Below, piece by piece: positions 16,295 to 28,560 of a stretch of DNA of 64,000 bases. Positions within the stretch are counted from its first letter, which is position 1. Every line of letters starts with the position of its first letter. This DNA is from Thysanoteuthis rhombus. Its lineage: Eukaryota > Mollusca > Cephalopoda > Oegopsida > Thysanoteuthidae. A model generated the notes under the pieces. The model saw only the letters and a list, made by a program, of their open reading frames with translations, was not told where the DNA came from and did not search any database. The translations under genes were made by a program, and so were the position numbers. The stretch lies in assembly GCA_963457665.1 (NCBI GenBank), contig OY735219.1, positions 17,876,033 to 17,940,032 on the forward strand, given 5' to 3'.

Positions 16295-16944
16295 GTATGT
16301 TATTCTTTTTTTCACTCTACAGTAAGTGTCTGAGTTCATATCTGAAAGACACGTTATGTTGCTACTGAAAACGTTTCCAGAGAGAAAAACCTCTTCTTTA
16401 ATTCGTAACTAATTACGCTCCTTTTCAATAAAATGTCTCCTAGAAAAATTCTATTATGTTGGATCACAATTTGCAATTTTATTGGCTTTTTTTATAAAAA
16501 TGTTTAAAAGAATGACATGGTCAATCTCACTTGATCTTCCATTTATTTTTGAATACCTCCATTTTATATATACACGAAACCAACATGATTTTCCATTTGT
16601 ATTTAAATTTAAATGCCTTTTCTAGAAATATATATAGTGTAAATCACATTAACATCTAATGTCGACTGCTCAATGAAAAGCAAGCTCACTGGAATATAGG
16701 AAAGGTTACTGAGACGCATCAAATAGTCTCCAAATTCCTCCATTTCAATGAAATCAATTATATTCAAGTTATTAAAACAAAACAAATTATACGGGTGTTT
16801 GACATCAACAAGGTGTTTTAAAAAAAATAACAGTCAGCTAGACAACTTGTTTGAAACGATTTCGAGTACAAAAGCTCCTTTTGAAAATCACAAAAGTCTT
16901 CCCTCCCCTCTCCCCCTCTCTCACTTTCTTCCTTTCTCTGTCGC

Positions 16945-17068
<124 letters not shown>

Positions 17069-17177
17069 TGATAAATACATACAAGGGCAGAACTACGAAA
17101 TGATCTACATAAGACCTGAAAAAAGAAAGACTCACTTTGAAAATATATCACAATCATCTAACCTACATTATCTAATA

Positions 17178-17236
17178 TGCATGTATGTATGTATGTATGT
17201 ATATAAATATACATATATATATGTGTGTGTGTGCGT
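17178..17236. repeat. ATGT / AT / TG microsatellite
   Basis: Five ATGT units, AT-rich spacer, then a TG run. Confidence 0.85.
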
Positions 17237-17972
17237 GTAAAAATTGAGAAATTAATGGGAAAAACAGAACCATTGGAGAGCCAATCAGATCAAAGGGAGT
17301 GTAAATCCTCCTGAAGACAATCCAATTGCTCAAATGATTCACAGAGATATTATGCTGTATATATATACAGCTTTTGTATAATAAATCGTTCCAGTGTTCA
17401 GAATTTGAATTTCAAATGTTACAGTACGTTCTTCAACATTGTTTTCATTATTTTTGGAAGATGATCATGGTTGTATCTTATCATGTTGATAGTTAATTTT
17501 GTCGCTTAAGGTTCAGATAATACTCATAATGAATGTAAAAGTAAATGTAATTCAGAACATACGGTGTTGTTTATTTTTGAATCACTGATATTGATTTTTT
17601 ACGAAAAATTCATTTTGTGTCTGCATTCAGCAAGTGATTAATTTTGTTCAGAAATAAGTTTTTGCCGGGTTTTCGAAATAGAGCAATTTTTAAAATCAGT
17701 GTACAAAGCAGATGATCTTCGACAGAGAAGAGCAAATGCTTTATTCTCAATATTTTCGACATTTGAGTGACCCCAAATTGTAGAAACCGTACACTGTTAC
17801 GTCTTCAACTACTAAAGAATGTTTTCTCGACAACAGTGTCGGTTATGCTTATATACACACCCACCAGAATGCTTTTTTTTTATACGTTATATTTGATAAG
17901 TCAATACATTTATCAAAAACATTTTTTACTTGTAGTTTTAATTTTGTTAGTTCTGTTTTTCTGTGTTGAAAA

Positions 17973-18149
17973 ATGCAGGGAGAGCATTGGGTGGATTCAA
18001 AGTGGTCAACAATGACAGGTCCTAATGGAAAGGGGAACGTTTTTCCTAGGCCTCAAAACTCAAGTGGCATTTGTCGCCGGAGAAGATTCTGTGTTGCTTC
18101 AAACATATTTGATGAGGGTACATTAGGAAGTAATTCGTGTTTTTGCTGA
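17973..18149 (+). CDS. Unrecognised 58-codon frame
   Basis: ATG at 17973 opens MQGEHWVDSKWSTMTGPNGK, then an arginine-rich, cysteine-containing stretch (SGICRRRRFCVASNIFDEGT) and ends at TGA. It lies in a locally GC-richer island (about 17950-18640). The CAG at 17976-17978 follows a pyrimidine-rich run, so the frame could instead be a phase-0 exon compatible with the exon ending at 16294. It could equally be transposon debris. No family recognised. Confidence 0.3.
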   Translation: MQGEHWVDSKWSTMTGPNGKGNVFPRPQNSSGICRRRRFCVASNIFDEGTLGSNSCFC

Positions 18150-18857
18150 CCTGCAATTTTTTTGGACAGAGCAATTGTCCTCAATTGTTCTTCGTTTTAA
18201 TGGCTTGATTAAAGCTGAGCTTTCTATTAGGCATGCATTACACGTTATCTACATCTCAATCAAGGGACCAGTCCCATAAAAGGCCGCAGTCAACTGAGTA
18301 CAGCTATAAGCCATGTAGCAGTCGTTATTTTCACCCGCAGGTCATCCACCCCAGTGAACTACCATGTTTACGTCCGTTTCCCTCGCCTTGTACCTCACAT
18401 TTACCGTGTTGCGTTTGCTGTCATCATTCATAAACCGTGGAACTCTGAGGTTGAGGAAATGAGAATATGATAAATCGCTAAACTGTTCGTGCGGCATTTT
18501 TTTCTTTTCTGTTTGTGTTCCTTTTCGCATCATTTTTTCAGTAGCTCAATGCGCAACACGTTCTCCTTCTATAGCCCTGTTTGGCTGGATATGGAAGATG
18601 GGGGCGCAGAGCATCGATTATCACGGTAATGTTTATCTCACCAACAGGAGCGATTTTTTGAGGGGATTATTAAGTTAGTGTCAGAAAACATTAAACAATT
18701 TTTTTTTATTTCGGTCTAATTTTTTTCATCAGAAATGATGAAATTTTACTCCTTCTGAATCATATAAAAGTCAAGAAGGGGAATTAAGTTTTCCAATGGC
18801 TGTCAAGTCCAATTACTATCCCTAATTTCTTTGGATCATCTTCCATCTCTGGAACTC

Positions 18858-18860
<3 letters not shown>

Positions 18861-18929
<69 letters not shown>
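18861..18929. repeat. Perfect AT microsatellite
   Basis: About 34 uninterrupted AT units, so likely young and variable. Confidence 0.95.
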
Positions 18930-18932
<3 letters not shown>

Positions 18933-19979
18933 CTTCAGATCTGTAAACATCAAAAGAAAATTGTTTTGGTGTCACTCCAGTAACTTGTTTTCCGATACGT
19001 GTTGATGTAATTCATGTAATTTTGTAGAGTGTTTTCTTTTCAGTTTTGCACATAATTCGTTATATTACCATGCGTGAATTTTTTCTGTCGTGATCATCAC
19101 TCATTTCCCATGTAACAGTTTTTGGGAATATTAAAAGAAAAAAAAACAGTTATGAAAACTTTCCAGCTGTGTTGATCAAACATTCCCCAACTTCCAGCTA
19201 TGTAATATATGTAGTCTGTCATTCTATATAAGGTATCATCAGAAGGTATTGCATATGGATGCTATTTTGAAGTACACATCATTTTTATTATTTGAAACAC
19301 GGCTTACTGACGTAGGTCAGTCCCAAAACGTATTCAACGATGAATGATCAGTCAGTATAACAACTGACTCACTTTACGTCTATCGAGAGTTTGCCAATGT
19401 GAACGTTAAATATAAGGTGCTGGTCTCAATCTCAGAGAGCATGCAAACCAACTTATGATTTCATCTTTGAAAATACTGATGATACAGAAAAACCCTTTCG
19501 AGTGATTCCCTGTGTATATACTCAATTGTAAAAAAAACTGAGATGTTTTCCAACAAACTTAGAGTTAATTTTTCCAAGTCGTATAGCATCTTCCCGCCAT
19601 CGATTCATTTTTACTTTTAAATCATCAAATGAATTATCTTTATATACACTGTTGAAATGGAACCAAACCAATTTCCACCAATTACTAATTACTCAAGGGA
19701 CAATACCATTGATATACTTTTACAATTTGTTACTAGGAATTCTTTGTTCAATCTCCCAACCCTTTGAACTACTTATCAGCCAGACAAATGTAGTGGGTTC
19801 AAATGTGTGTCCCATTCCCCTGGTTTCTGTCAATACGATGATCAGACTTAAATCAAATCCATCTATTTTGTTTACTAAATTTCCCAAACATCAAGTTTTA
19901 TGTACTTTACCCTGCATTATTCATTTGCTACTTTCTTATACTCTTGTTAACGTATTTTTTAATTTTTGTTTGCATTTCT

Positions 19980-20279
19980 TCATGGTACAGTTTTATACTC
20001 GACTTTATTAAAATGTCTAAAAATCGTACTAATTTCAGCACCTTGATTGACTGTCTTTAGTACGAAAGAAACACTGTTTGGTGTAATATCAATAAATTGC
20101 TCAAGCTTTCTCAAATTTTCGAATGATATAGTTCCATAAGATACATAAAATTGAATACAACTTGTTCTGAGTTGCATACGCGCGATATTGAACAGAAATG
20201 GGTCTCGTTTTTCAAACAATTCATAGACAGATATTTCATCCTCGATTTCAATATCCAAATCTTTGAGCCTTGCTTGCAT
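19980..20279 (-). pseudogene. Unrecognised frame, second of two adjacent
   Basis: A 99-codon minus-strand frame, MQARLKDLDIEIEDEISVYE at the start, IARMQLRTSCIQFYVSYGT in the middle and FRHFNKVEYKTVP at the end. It directly follows the frame ending at 20290. The bases just past its stop repeat the motif around its start (a GAAGAAATGCAA core), hinting at an internal tandem duplication. No conserved family motif is recognised. Confidence 0.3.
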
Positions 20280-20289
20280 TTCTTCAGGT

Positions 20290-20553
20290 TCATATTATAA
20301 CTCGAGACCCTCGTGTATGTATTAAAATACGATTTCCCGAACGTTTTCCATCATTTAAAGAATATGAGTCATTGACTAAACGAGGATAATCTAAAAATAA
20401 ATAAACTTGCCTCATATGAGTTATAATTGAATGTAACATGAATATGTCGTCACGTCTTCGTGAATATAATGTTTCGCAGTGAGGCATGGGATAGGTTTGC
20501 ATAGGCACACAAATAATCTGATTAATTATTTTATCAATTTTCCGAGGTAACAT
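20290..20553 (-). pseudogene. Unrecognised frame, first of two adjacent
   Basis: An 88-codon minus-strand frame beginning MLPRKIDKIINQIICVPMQT and ending with RILIHTRGSRVII. Composition is protein-like (balanced charged, aromatic and aliphatic residues) and unlike the nearby repeats. The stop lies just before the next minus-strand frame, suggesting both belong to one decayed coding unit. I do not recognise a family and leave the origin (host, transposon or other) open. Confidence 0.3.
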
Positions 20554-20661
20554 TCCCCAATAAGTGGACTAATAATCGCTTTAAGCTTAAGGCACATAAA
20601 GTAAGTCTTTCTTTTTTTTTGTTTTTCATCAGAAAGCTTCAGAATTTGTAAACCCAATAGT

Positions 20662-20665
<4 letters not shown>

Positions 20666-20742
<77 letters not shown>

Positions 20743-20781
20743 GAGACAGACAGACAGACAGAGAGACAGAGAGACAGAGAG
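20666..20781. repeat. AT then GA/GACA microsatellite
   Basis: AT repeats to 20698, GA repeats to about 20730, then GACA and GAGACA variants. Confidence 0.95.
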
Positions 20782-20957
20782 AGTGAAAGGGAGAAAGATT
20801 GATCCAAAAGCAAATGAAAGGGACATAGATACATACAAACAGACTGAAATAAATAGATATACGATCCGACTAGAAAATATCAGTCCTTTCAATCATCAGC
20901 AGCAGCAACGGCAGCAGTATTTCTTTCGTATTTATCGACGTATCTTTATACAAAAAG

Positions 20958-20959
<2 letters not shown>

Positions 20960-21011
<52 letters not shown>
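20960..21011. repeat. AT microsatellite
   Basis: About 25 uninterrupted AT units. Confidence 0.95.
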
Positions 21012-21015
<4 letters not shown>

Positions 21016-22324
21016 GAAAATATATGAATATTCATGCAGCATGTGTTCATGGATAATGATTGATTTAAAAGCACAAAATAGGTGTGGAGATGGATATCTA
21101 AACGACTCTGTTCATTACATCAATAACTGTAGATATCTTCCCTTTCAATCATATTTTGTTATATTCACCAGGCAATGAGGATGATATCACAAATATTGAC
21201 AACAACATGCCACTGATGCGATTTTACTAAGAAAAAATACACATGCTCGCACATACACGTTACCATCTACATTATTTCTCATCAACACTTTTCTCGATTT
21301 CCCGATGTGCAGATTCACCGATATGATTTTCCAAAACAAAGTTTAGGTACGAGATTTAAAAAAAAATCATCTTTTTTAATCATCAGATCATTCAAATTAC
21401 GTAAGTAGGTTCATTTGTATATTTATGTGCGTTTATATATGAGTGAGTGCTTGTATGTGTATGTATAGTTGTACATATTGCATCAGCATGTGTATGTCTG
21501 CGAGTGTGTGTATGTGTGTGTTTGTGTCAGTGTTACTTCGATATAGAAAACATTTGTTGATATAGCATACGAACACCGTGAAAAGATCATCTAATCAGAA
21601 ATGATATCGTTTAACTTACCTTTTTTTCTCGCTCAAATCTATATTCATCTCAATTCAACTACCATCTTTTGTCTTCTTGGACCAGATTATATCTGTGATA
21701 GACGAACTCATTTGGGTGATCTGATTCTTGTCTTGCAAAATATCAATTATAAATAAATTCAGTTAGTATATTGATTATTCTATCCAATCAATGACTGTAT
21801 TTTGAATGAAGATCTGCAACAGATATAAGTACAAGATTCATTCTTTAGATAACTTTATATTAGTAAAATACAAATGTACTGTCTCTTGCATATCATATCC
21901 TTTCTTAACATAGCATTTTCCACAGTATTGCCCAATGCTGACAGCTTGTGTCACTTGGTGATAAAGAAAGGTTTACAAAAAACCTGAGTACTTATATTAT
22001 TCATTGACGACTTGTCAACTAACAATGACATGAAATTTATAAACATTCGAAAGTTCCTCGTCGGGAAAATTTTCAACGCAGGAAACAAAATGCAATTATT
22101 GATATAAATGTTTTTCTTATGCGCTCAAGGTTGTATATTACTCAATTTTTTTTAATCAAAGATATTATATTCGATAAGAATACTTTTTTCTATATTTGAT
22201 GAAATCTTAATCGTAGTTTTTTTTTTCATCGGAATGGCATAACTATTTCTTTTTTCTAAACGGCTGTAATGTTAGCTTCTGAATTTTGCTGGCGCAAGCC
22301 AATAAGTCATCACAAAATATTCCT
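21012..22324. other. Non-coding stretch with two weak exon-like segments
   Basis: Plus strand: acceptor CGATTTCCCGATGTGCAG, then 34 open bases (IHRYDFPKQSL) and donor TAG|GTACGA near 21313-21347. Minus strand: ATG at 21648 reading MNIDLSEKK to a perfect donor AAG|GTAAGT at 21620. Both too short to call. TG-rich sequence at 21420-21530. Confidence 0.35.
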
Positions 22325-22465
22325 TTTTCATCTGAGAGGCGGAGAATGCTACGTCGAAAGGTTGGAAATCAACAAAAGCCGTCATTAAATGGCTTATTAC
22401 TGGCTTTGTGACGCCCATGATAGAAAAATACAGCGGACGTTAAAAGATTGATGATGATACGTTTC
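22325..22465 (+). mobile_element. RTE-type LINE 3' end remnant
   Basis: A short plus-strand segment reads YYWLCDAHDRKIQRTLKD, followed directly by a GAT triplet run. This parallels the end of the copy at 27.5-27.8 kb (RRYWLCDVPDRKVW) and that at 14.5 kb (FRKYWLRNP). Upstream bases from about 22338 encode basic residues of the type seen before this signature. Only the last ~45 codons of the element survive, as expected of a heavily 5'-truncated insertion. Confidence 0.5.
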
Positions 22466-23689
22466 ATATCATGATTGAAACTAAATTCAGAAAACTAAAA
22501 AAGATATCTCAATCGGTAACAGTAGATATTAAAACAAGAGTACAATATGAAAAAGACACCTAAATATTGTCAACACCGAACTTACAGATTTAAAAAAAAA
22601 CGACTTATATATGTTTACTTGTTTATAGGATATATGAACGAAAAAGAGATGAAAGTATTGATATTATGGTTGGTGTCAAATTGATTTGGGTCGTTTGATA
22701 GAAGTGCTTTTGCCCAAATCTTACAGGATCGAAGTAGCAGGTAAAGTCAGATATGTACACGTTGGATCAGAGGCAGATGCAGCCGATAGGAAGTTGGTCA
22801 TTAGTATTTAAGTATAAACATACATACACATGGTCATACACACATGTACACACACTCTTACAAACACACGCACCTACACAGACACAAACATGCATACACA
22901 TACAAATTACCACAAGTATGAACATACTCAAAATTACGCAAATGCACACACATTTATTATAACATAAAGTTAAAAGCAATTCGATTCATTTTTATATTAC
23001 TGATTTTTTCAATCAATCATTTTAAGTTTGTTTCTTCTAATCAGATTTTTTTTGTTTCTTTCAATATCAGTAGGCTATGTATTTTCAAAATCCCCATGGA
23101 AAAACTCAGAGTGGCAAGGGAGATAACTCCCGAATGTTTGCCTCTTGATTTTTGAAGATATGTTTTCGAAAGCAGATATTTTGCCCAGTTTTTTCCATAT
23201 CTGTAGAACCAGTGATATATTTTTGTGAATGGTGGAAGATACATCTACAAAAAAAAAGATACATTTGATTTTAGTCTGTGGATTGTGATCATGTTTCCAT
23301 GGAAAATCAGCTGATGATTTACACAAATGGAATAAGTTTACTTATGAGAGATAGAGGGTATAAGATTATACACCCCCCTCTCCGTAAACTAGAACTTTCC
23401 AATGAAACATTTTGTAAGTGAAAGTGACATGAGGATCAAATTACTAGTAATTCAGCGTTGAAACGTTTTTCAGTGGTCTCAAACCCCATCATGATATTTC
23501 TGTATCAGCCAATTGCATACACAAGCTCTCTCAGACTTTTTAGCTGCCATAGCATGCATATTGGTAAATGATGTACTAGATGAATTGAAATGAAGTATCG
23601 ATGAAGAATGAAGTCTTTCATAAAAAAAGATTTGCGTATAGCGAACTTTTGTGGAGCAGGGGATACCTACACGTAAACATATATCAGTG

Positions 23690-24033
<344 letters not shown>

Positions 24034-24654
24034 CTGCATTTTCACACTGCTACTACTAATTCTTAAAATAAAAATATACTACATCATCAAGAATTGACTC
24101 GTCACTTAATTGCATTTGAAGAGGTGGATGTATTTCTGAGTAATACCAGTTCCTCCCCAGCCATTGTTCTCAGGATTGTTATATTTGCTATGCTAATGAG
24201 AAAGGTTACCTGAGGCTACTAGGTTCGACTAATATTACCGGATTCGTTGATAGTAATGACATCGACCGTGAAAAGAAATATTGCATAAACACGCTGGCAA
24301 ATTTTCCGGCTTTGTGACTTTTAATTGGTAAATGGAATGATTTGACTTCCTCGAATATGAGGACAGATAGTTAAAGGGAATATTTGAGGCATCCTGTGGA
24401 CTCAATTTCTTAATTAATGTCTTCCAAGGAGAAGAATGTTGTCTCCAGATAAAATCATCAAATTATCAACACCAATTTCAATGAACTGTACCCAGAACAA
24501 TTTCTTTTTTGTTTTGGGGGTTATTTCCTAAGTGTGGCACATTTTCGGGGGTATGGGAAACCAGATAGGATCATACTCAACATCCATGATTTAGATCAGT
24601 GACAGCAGTTGGTTAATCATTAAACAAATCTTCATCGGGCACTCAATGAGCAAT

Positions 24655-24860
24655 ATACAATTGTTAATGTACCTTTTCATTGTTCTTTCGATACTTGTCT
24701 CCCCTTTTTTTCTTCATTCACATTCATTAACTCCCGCCTTACATTCTCTATCCCATATCTCCTCTTCTCAAGTTCCTCTCCTATATTTTCTCCTTCATTT
24801 TTTCTTCTTTTTTCTCGCCTTCATCTTTTGGCTATCACATTGTTTATTTCCAGACGTCAA
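24655..24860. repeat. Pyrimidine-rich tract
   Basis: T/C-rich low complexity. The 134-codon frame beginning at 24646 reads Ser/Phe/Leu-rich sequence here and is judged an artefact. Confidence 0.55.
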
Positions 24861-25580
24861 ATTTCAATCACTTTTATATTTCAAAGCTAATTATCCCGAC
24901 TTGATTTCTATTTTCTGCTTCCAATTTTCGACACATAATAAATCCTCGTCTTGTTTCACTCTCATAATTAATAAGCCACGGAAGATTTTCGAAAAGATTT
25001 TGTTTTCAGTGCGTAGAATTTTTGATGGAATTTCATTTCAAATGAAATGAATCTCCTTTCCTGATGAAGGTCACAGCTGAGGATTCTAAACAACATATAT
25101 AACAGCAAAACAAACGTAGAAAAACGAGCTACATAAATCGAACTGGAATTCTTTATGTTCAGATAATTGAAGTTTTGGATGAGTAATCAAATTCTGATGA
25201 TTCAGCTCTGGAGGTTGACACTGTCAGAAATAATGGATATTTGCTAATTAGCCAAATTATTTGTATCTCTTCATTATCACATGGTGGGTGTTGATTGGCT
25301 TGGATAGACGAAGTGATGTTTTTTTTTGTTTCATTCCCAATGGAGCAATGCAATCCATAATTGCGAACGGAGCTCTGGATGGAAAAACAGTTGCGAGAAG
25401 GAATATCAAATGACAAGAAAGTTCAGATCGTACCAGATATGGATGGTCAATTTAAGGTATCAACGGGGAATATTCATTGAAAATATCATGAGCATTGATA
25501 CGAAATGGATACTTATAGATAGATCGATATGAATAGAATGATAGAGTTGTAAACAGATTGATAGATAGATGTCGACAGAC
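24861..25580. other. No supported gene
   Basis: Overlapping frames on both strands at 25159-25532 (85 codons minus, 68 plus) are protein-like in part (MEKQLREGISNDKKVQIVPD on plus) but lack splice or homology support. Confidence 0.35.
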
Positions 25581-25606
25581 GTATATATGTATATATAAAT
25601 GAACTG

Positions 25607-25670
<64 letters not shown>

Positions 25671-25682
25671 GTGTGTGTGGGG
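25581..25682. repeat. AT/TG microsatellite
   Basis: AT repeats with GT interruptions ending in TGTGTGTGGGGGG. Confidence 0.9.
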
Positions 25683-25749
25683 GGTGTAATGATGAATTAA
25701 CAGAGACGGATAGATTAGTACATATGAACAGAGTGGGTTTGATAGAATA

Positions 25750-25750
<1 letters not shown>

Positions 25751-25833
<83 letters not shown>
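25751..25833. repeat. Perfect AT microsatellite
   Basis: About 41 uninterrupted TA units. Confidence 0.95.
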
Positions 25834-25836
<3 letters not shown>

Positions 25837-27272
25837 GAAGAAAACGGATGCAGTACTAGTATTTCGGCACTAAACGTTGTGTTTCATACAAACTCGTCGA
25901 ACATTCCAAATGTGCAGAGGAAAAAATATCTTCAAAAATGCTGGAAGAAAGATTAGCAAGTGAAAGACGGTTTCATTTTACAACGTCAACGCGATTGACT
26001 TTCCACAACCGAATTGTGTGGAGTATCATGTATCTGAATCCTTACTATTACTCATAATTGGGCATTTACTTTTCTATCTTCCCTCCCACTCCAACACCAG
26101 CCGGTTGTTGTTGAGATATTGGTGCATTCAAAGTTTCCTCCTCTCCAACGAATGGTCACTTTTCTGTTTGCAAGTCGACTAACGGGATGAGAGGGACACT
26201 CTGAAGCTATACTCCGGCTGGTCATGCGTATTAAGACGCTCAGTAGGAAATTTTGTGACTGGCCGATTGATCCCTCAAGAAATTTTCGCCATACACGACA
26301 CCCGACACGTGCGTATCAAGAATTCATATTCTAACGAACAAGCCACATTTGAACGTTTCAATAAACACTCACAACTTTACACATCCACGCGCATATCATA
26401 CACCATTTTTATTAGATATCTAGATATTACGATGGATTGGTATATAGATATGAACACGCTGGAATAGAAAGATAGAGAGATATGAACAAAAATGAAAAGA
26501 TAGATAAGAACAGATATGGAAAATCCATACAATCACAAAAATAAGGGGGAAAAAAGTACGAAAGAAGAAGCACTAAGAGGTAAGTTGAATATGAAATCAG
26601 CAAAATAACAATAATGGAAAAGCAGAGAAATACAATGGATGAGCCAAACAGAGATTTGCATGTTTGGAATTATTTGTAAAATCCTTCTGCCACCAAATCA
26701 AAGGTAAACAAAATGGATGAAAAAAAATCTCTGTGGTTGGTTGATCTCTGTCTTCTTTATGATCAGATCGGATTAAAGTCACGTGACTAATCGGATAAAT
26801 CAATAACACAAACAAGAAATCATCGATAGATGTTGAATGCAATTGCACCAACTGATGCCACAATATACAAATTGTATCCAGTGTGTAGATTTTTTTTCCC
26901 GATCACATAAGATATCATTCATTGCATAACCCTGCACATTACTGCTACTACTACAACAACTACTACTACTGCTACTACTTGAGAACCAAAAGGTCAGCCT
27001 GGTACACTTCTGAACCTATTCACTGGGTTGGCAACGCTGAAAAAAACAAAAACAAACAACTGACAGTCGACAGGGCTCAGCAGCTACAGTACATCAAGAA
27101 CGCACTGACAGATGACAGGAATCACCAGCGATAGAAAAACTGATGATGTCAACGGAAACTGCACATCCATGCGCACAAAAACTAACACACATACAGGAAC
27201 ATGCGAACACAAATACGTATGTGTGCGTGTATATGTTAGTATGTGTTCAGGCCAGATTTCGTGCATATTCAT

Positions 27273-27277
<5 letters not shown>

Positions 27278-27349
<72 letters not shown>
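27278..27349. repeat. Perfect AT microsatellite
   Basis: About 36 uninterrupted AT units. Confidence 0.95.
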
Positions 27350-27351
<2 letters not shown>

Positions 27352-27494
27352 TTGCTGATCTTTGCGTATTCTATATCCATGAGTACAGAGAAAAATTTAA
27401 AAGAAAAAAAAATACAGCATAAACGGGCAGTTAGGTATTTACAACTGCACTGACCGGTTTCACGCTTCCATGCGATCGTTGGGTAACTTGTCTT

Positions 27495-27830
27495 TTTTGT
27501 GATGCAACGTGTACACGAAAGAATCATGCTTGACTTCACATGAAAAGATCACAGAACAGCACTATATATATTATGGAAAAACACAGGAGTCCGTATATCA
27601 AAGAATCTATTTGGTAACTCAAGTTGCAATGGTCTGTTCATGTTGCAAGAATGGAAGACAATCGATGGACGTCACGACTCACAACATAAATCCCCAGAGA
27701 TGACATGCGAAACCGAGGCCGGCAGTATAGAAGATGCAGAGACAAACTAGAAAAACTCAGAAGATATTGGCTGTGCGACGTGCCCGATAGAAAAGTGTGG
27801 TGAATCTTAGGGAGGGTGTAGGTTTGAAGC
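27495..27830 (+). mobile_element. RTE-type LINE C-terminal remnant
   Basis: Plus-strand translation contains HVARMEDNRWTSRLTT, a stop, IPRDDMRNRGRQYRRCRDKL, then RRYWLCDVPDRKVW. This is the characteristic C-terminal tail of RTE-type LINE proteins (family knowledge: GHVARMEDNRWT...PRD...GRP..RWRD). Upstream, from about 27515, a degraded ER-I-M-L helix continues the same protein. There are two or more stops and at least one frame change. No clear triplet tail follows; the right side passes into TG-rich sequence near 27895. Confidence 0.7.
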
Positions 27831-27999
27831 TGCTAAGTTGGAAAATCGGCCTGAAAACTTGGATACAGGCAATAGATTGGGTTTCAGTGTGTATCCGTGT
27901 GTGTGTGTGTAGTTGTTGTTTTGTTGAATAAGTATGTACATAAATCAGTTGAGGTTGGATTAGGAATATATATATGTTGAATATATTCTATAAAGAAGG

Positions 28000-28560
28000 G
28001 AATAGTGAATAAAAAAAAGCAGGTTAAGAATGAAGGTGGAATTATTATTAGAATCAAAGTTTGATTTAAATTCTATTTGATGGGATTTCGTGAAATGATA
28101 TTCGGGCGATTGAATAAAGAGAATCAAACTGAGTGGAGGTGGATTCAGGCTAAAATAGAAAGTAATTAGTACATGAATAAAACGAATAGAAAGATGTTGA
28201 AATTAGATTAAATGAAACTGGGTGGGTTTGGTATAAAGTTGAATAAATGAAGTGAATCAAATTGAATTTAAGGTGTGAAATAATCGGTTCAAATAAAATT
28301 CAGATTCGGGGGACAACGGATGAAAAAGAAAAAAAAAGAAGGATAAATGAGGAAAATGATAAGTTTTAATTGAAATATAAGTATTACAATGAATGGAAAA
28401 AGAATTATGCTAGAGAAAATTGCTTGAATTAAATTGAAAAAAAATGAATGAAATTTAGAATAGAAAAAAACAAAGGAAAAGATACAGGGAAAAGGGAACA
28501 AAAAAGGAACCAAAATTGGTAAAACACGAGAAGAAAGGAGAAAAGAACACGTAAAATCGA
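28000..28560. repeat. 560-bp purine-rich tract (plus strand)
   Basis: A/G-rich with scattered T; decayed GAATAAA and GAAAA repeats. No supported gene. Confidence 0.6.
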
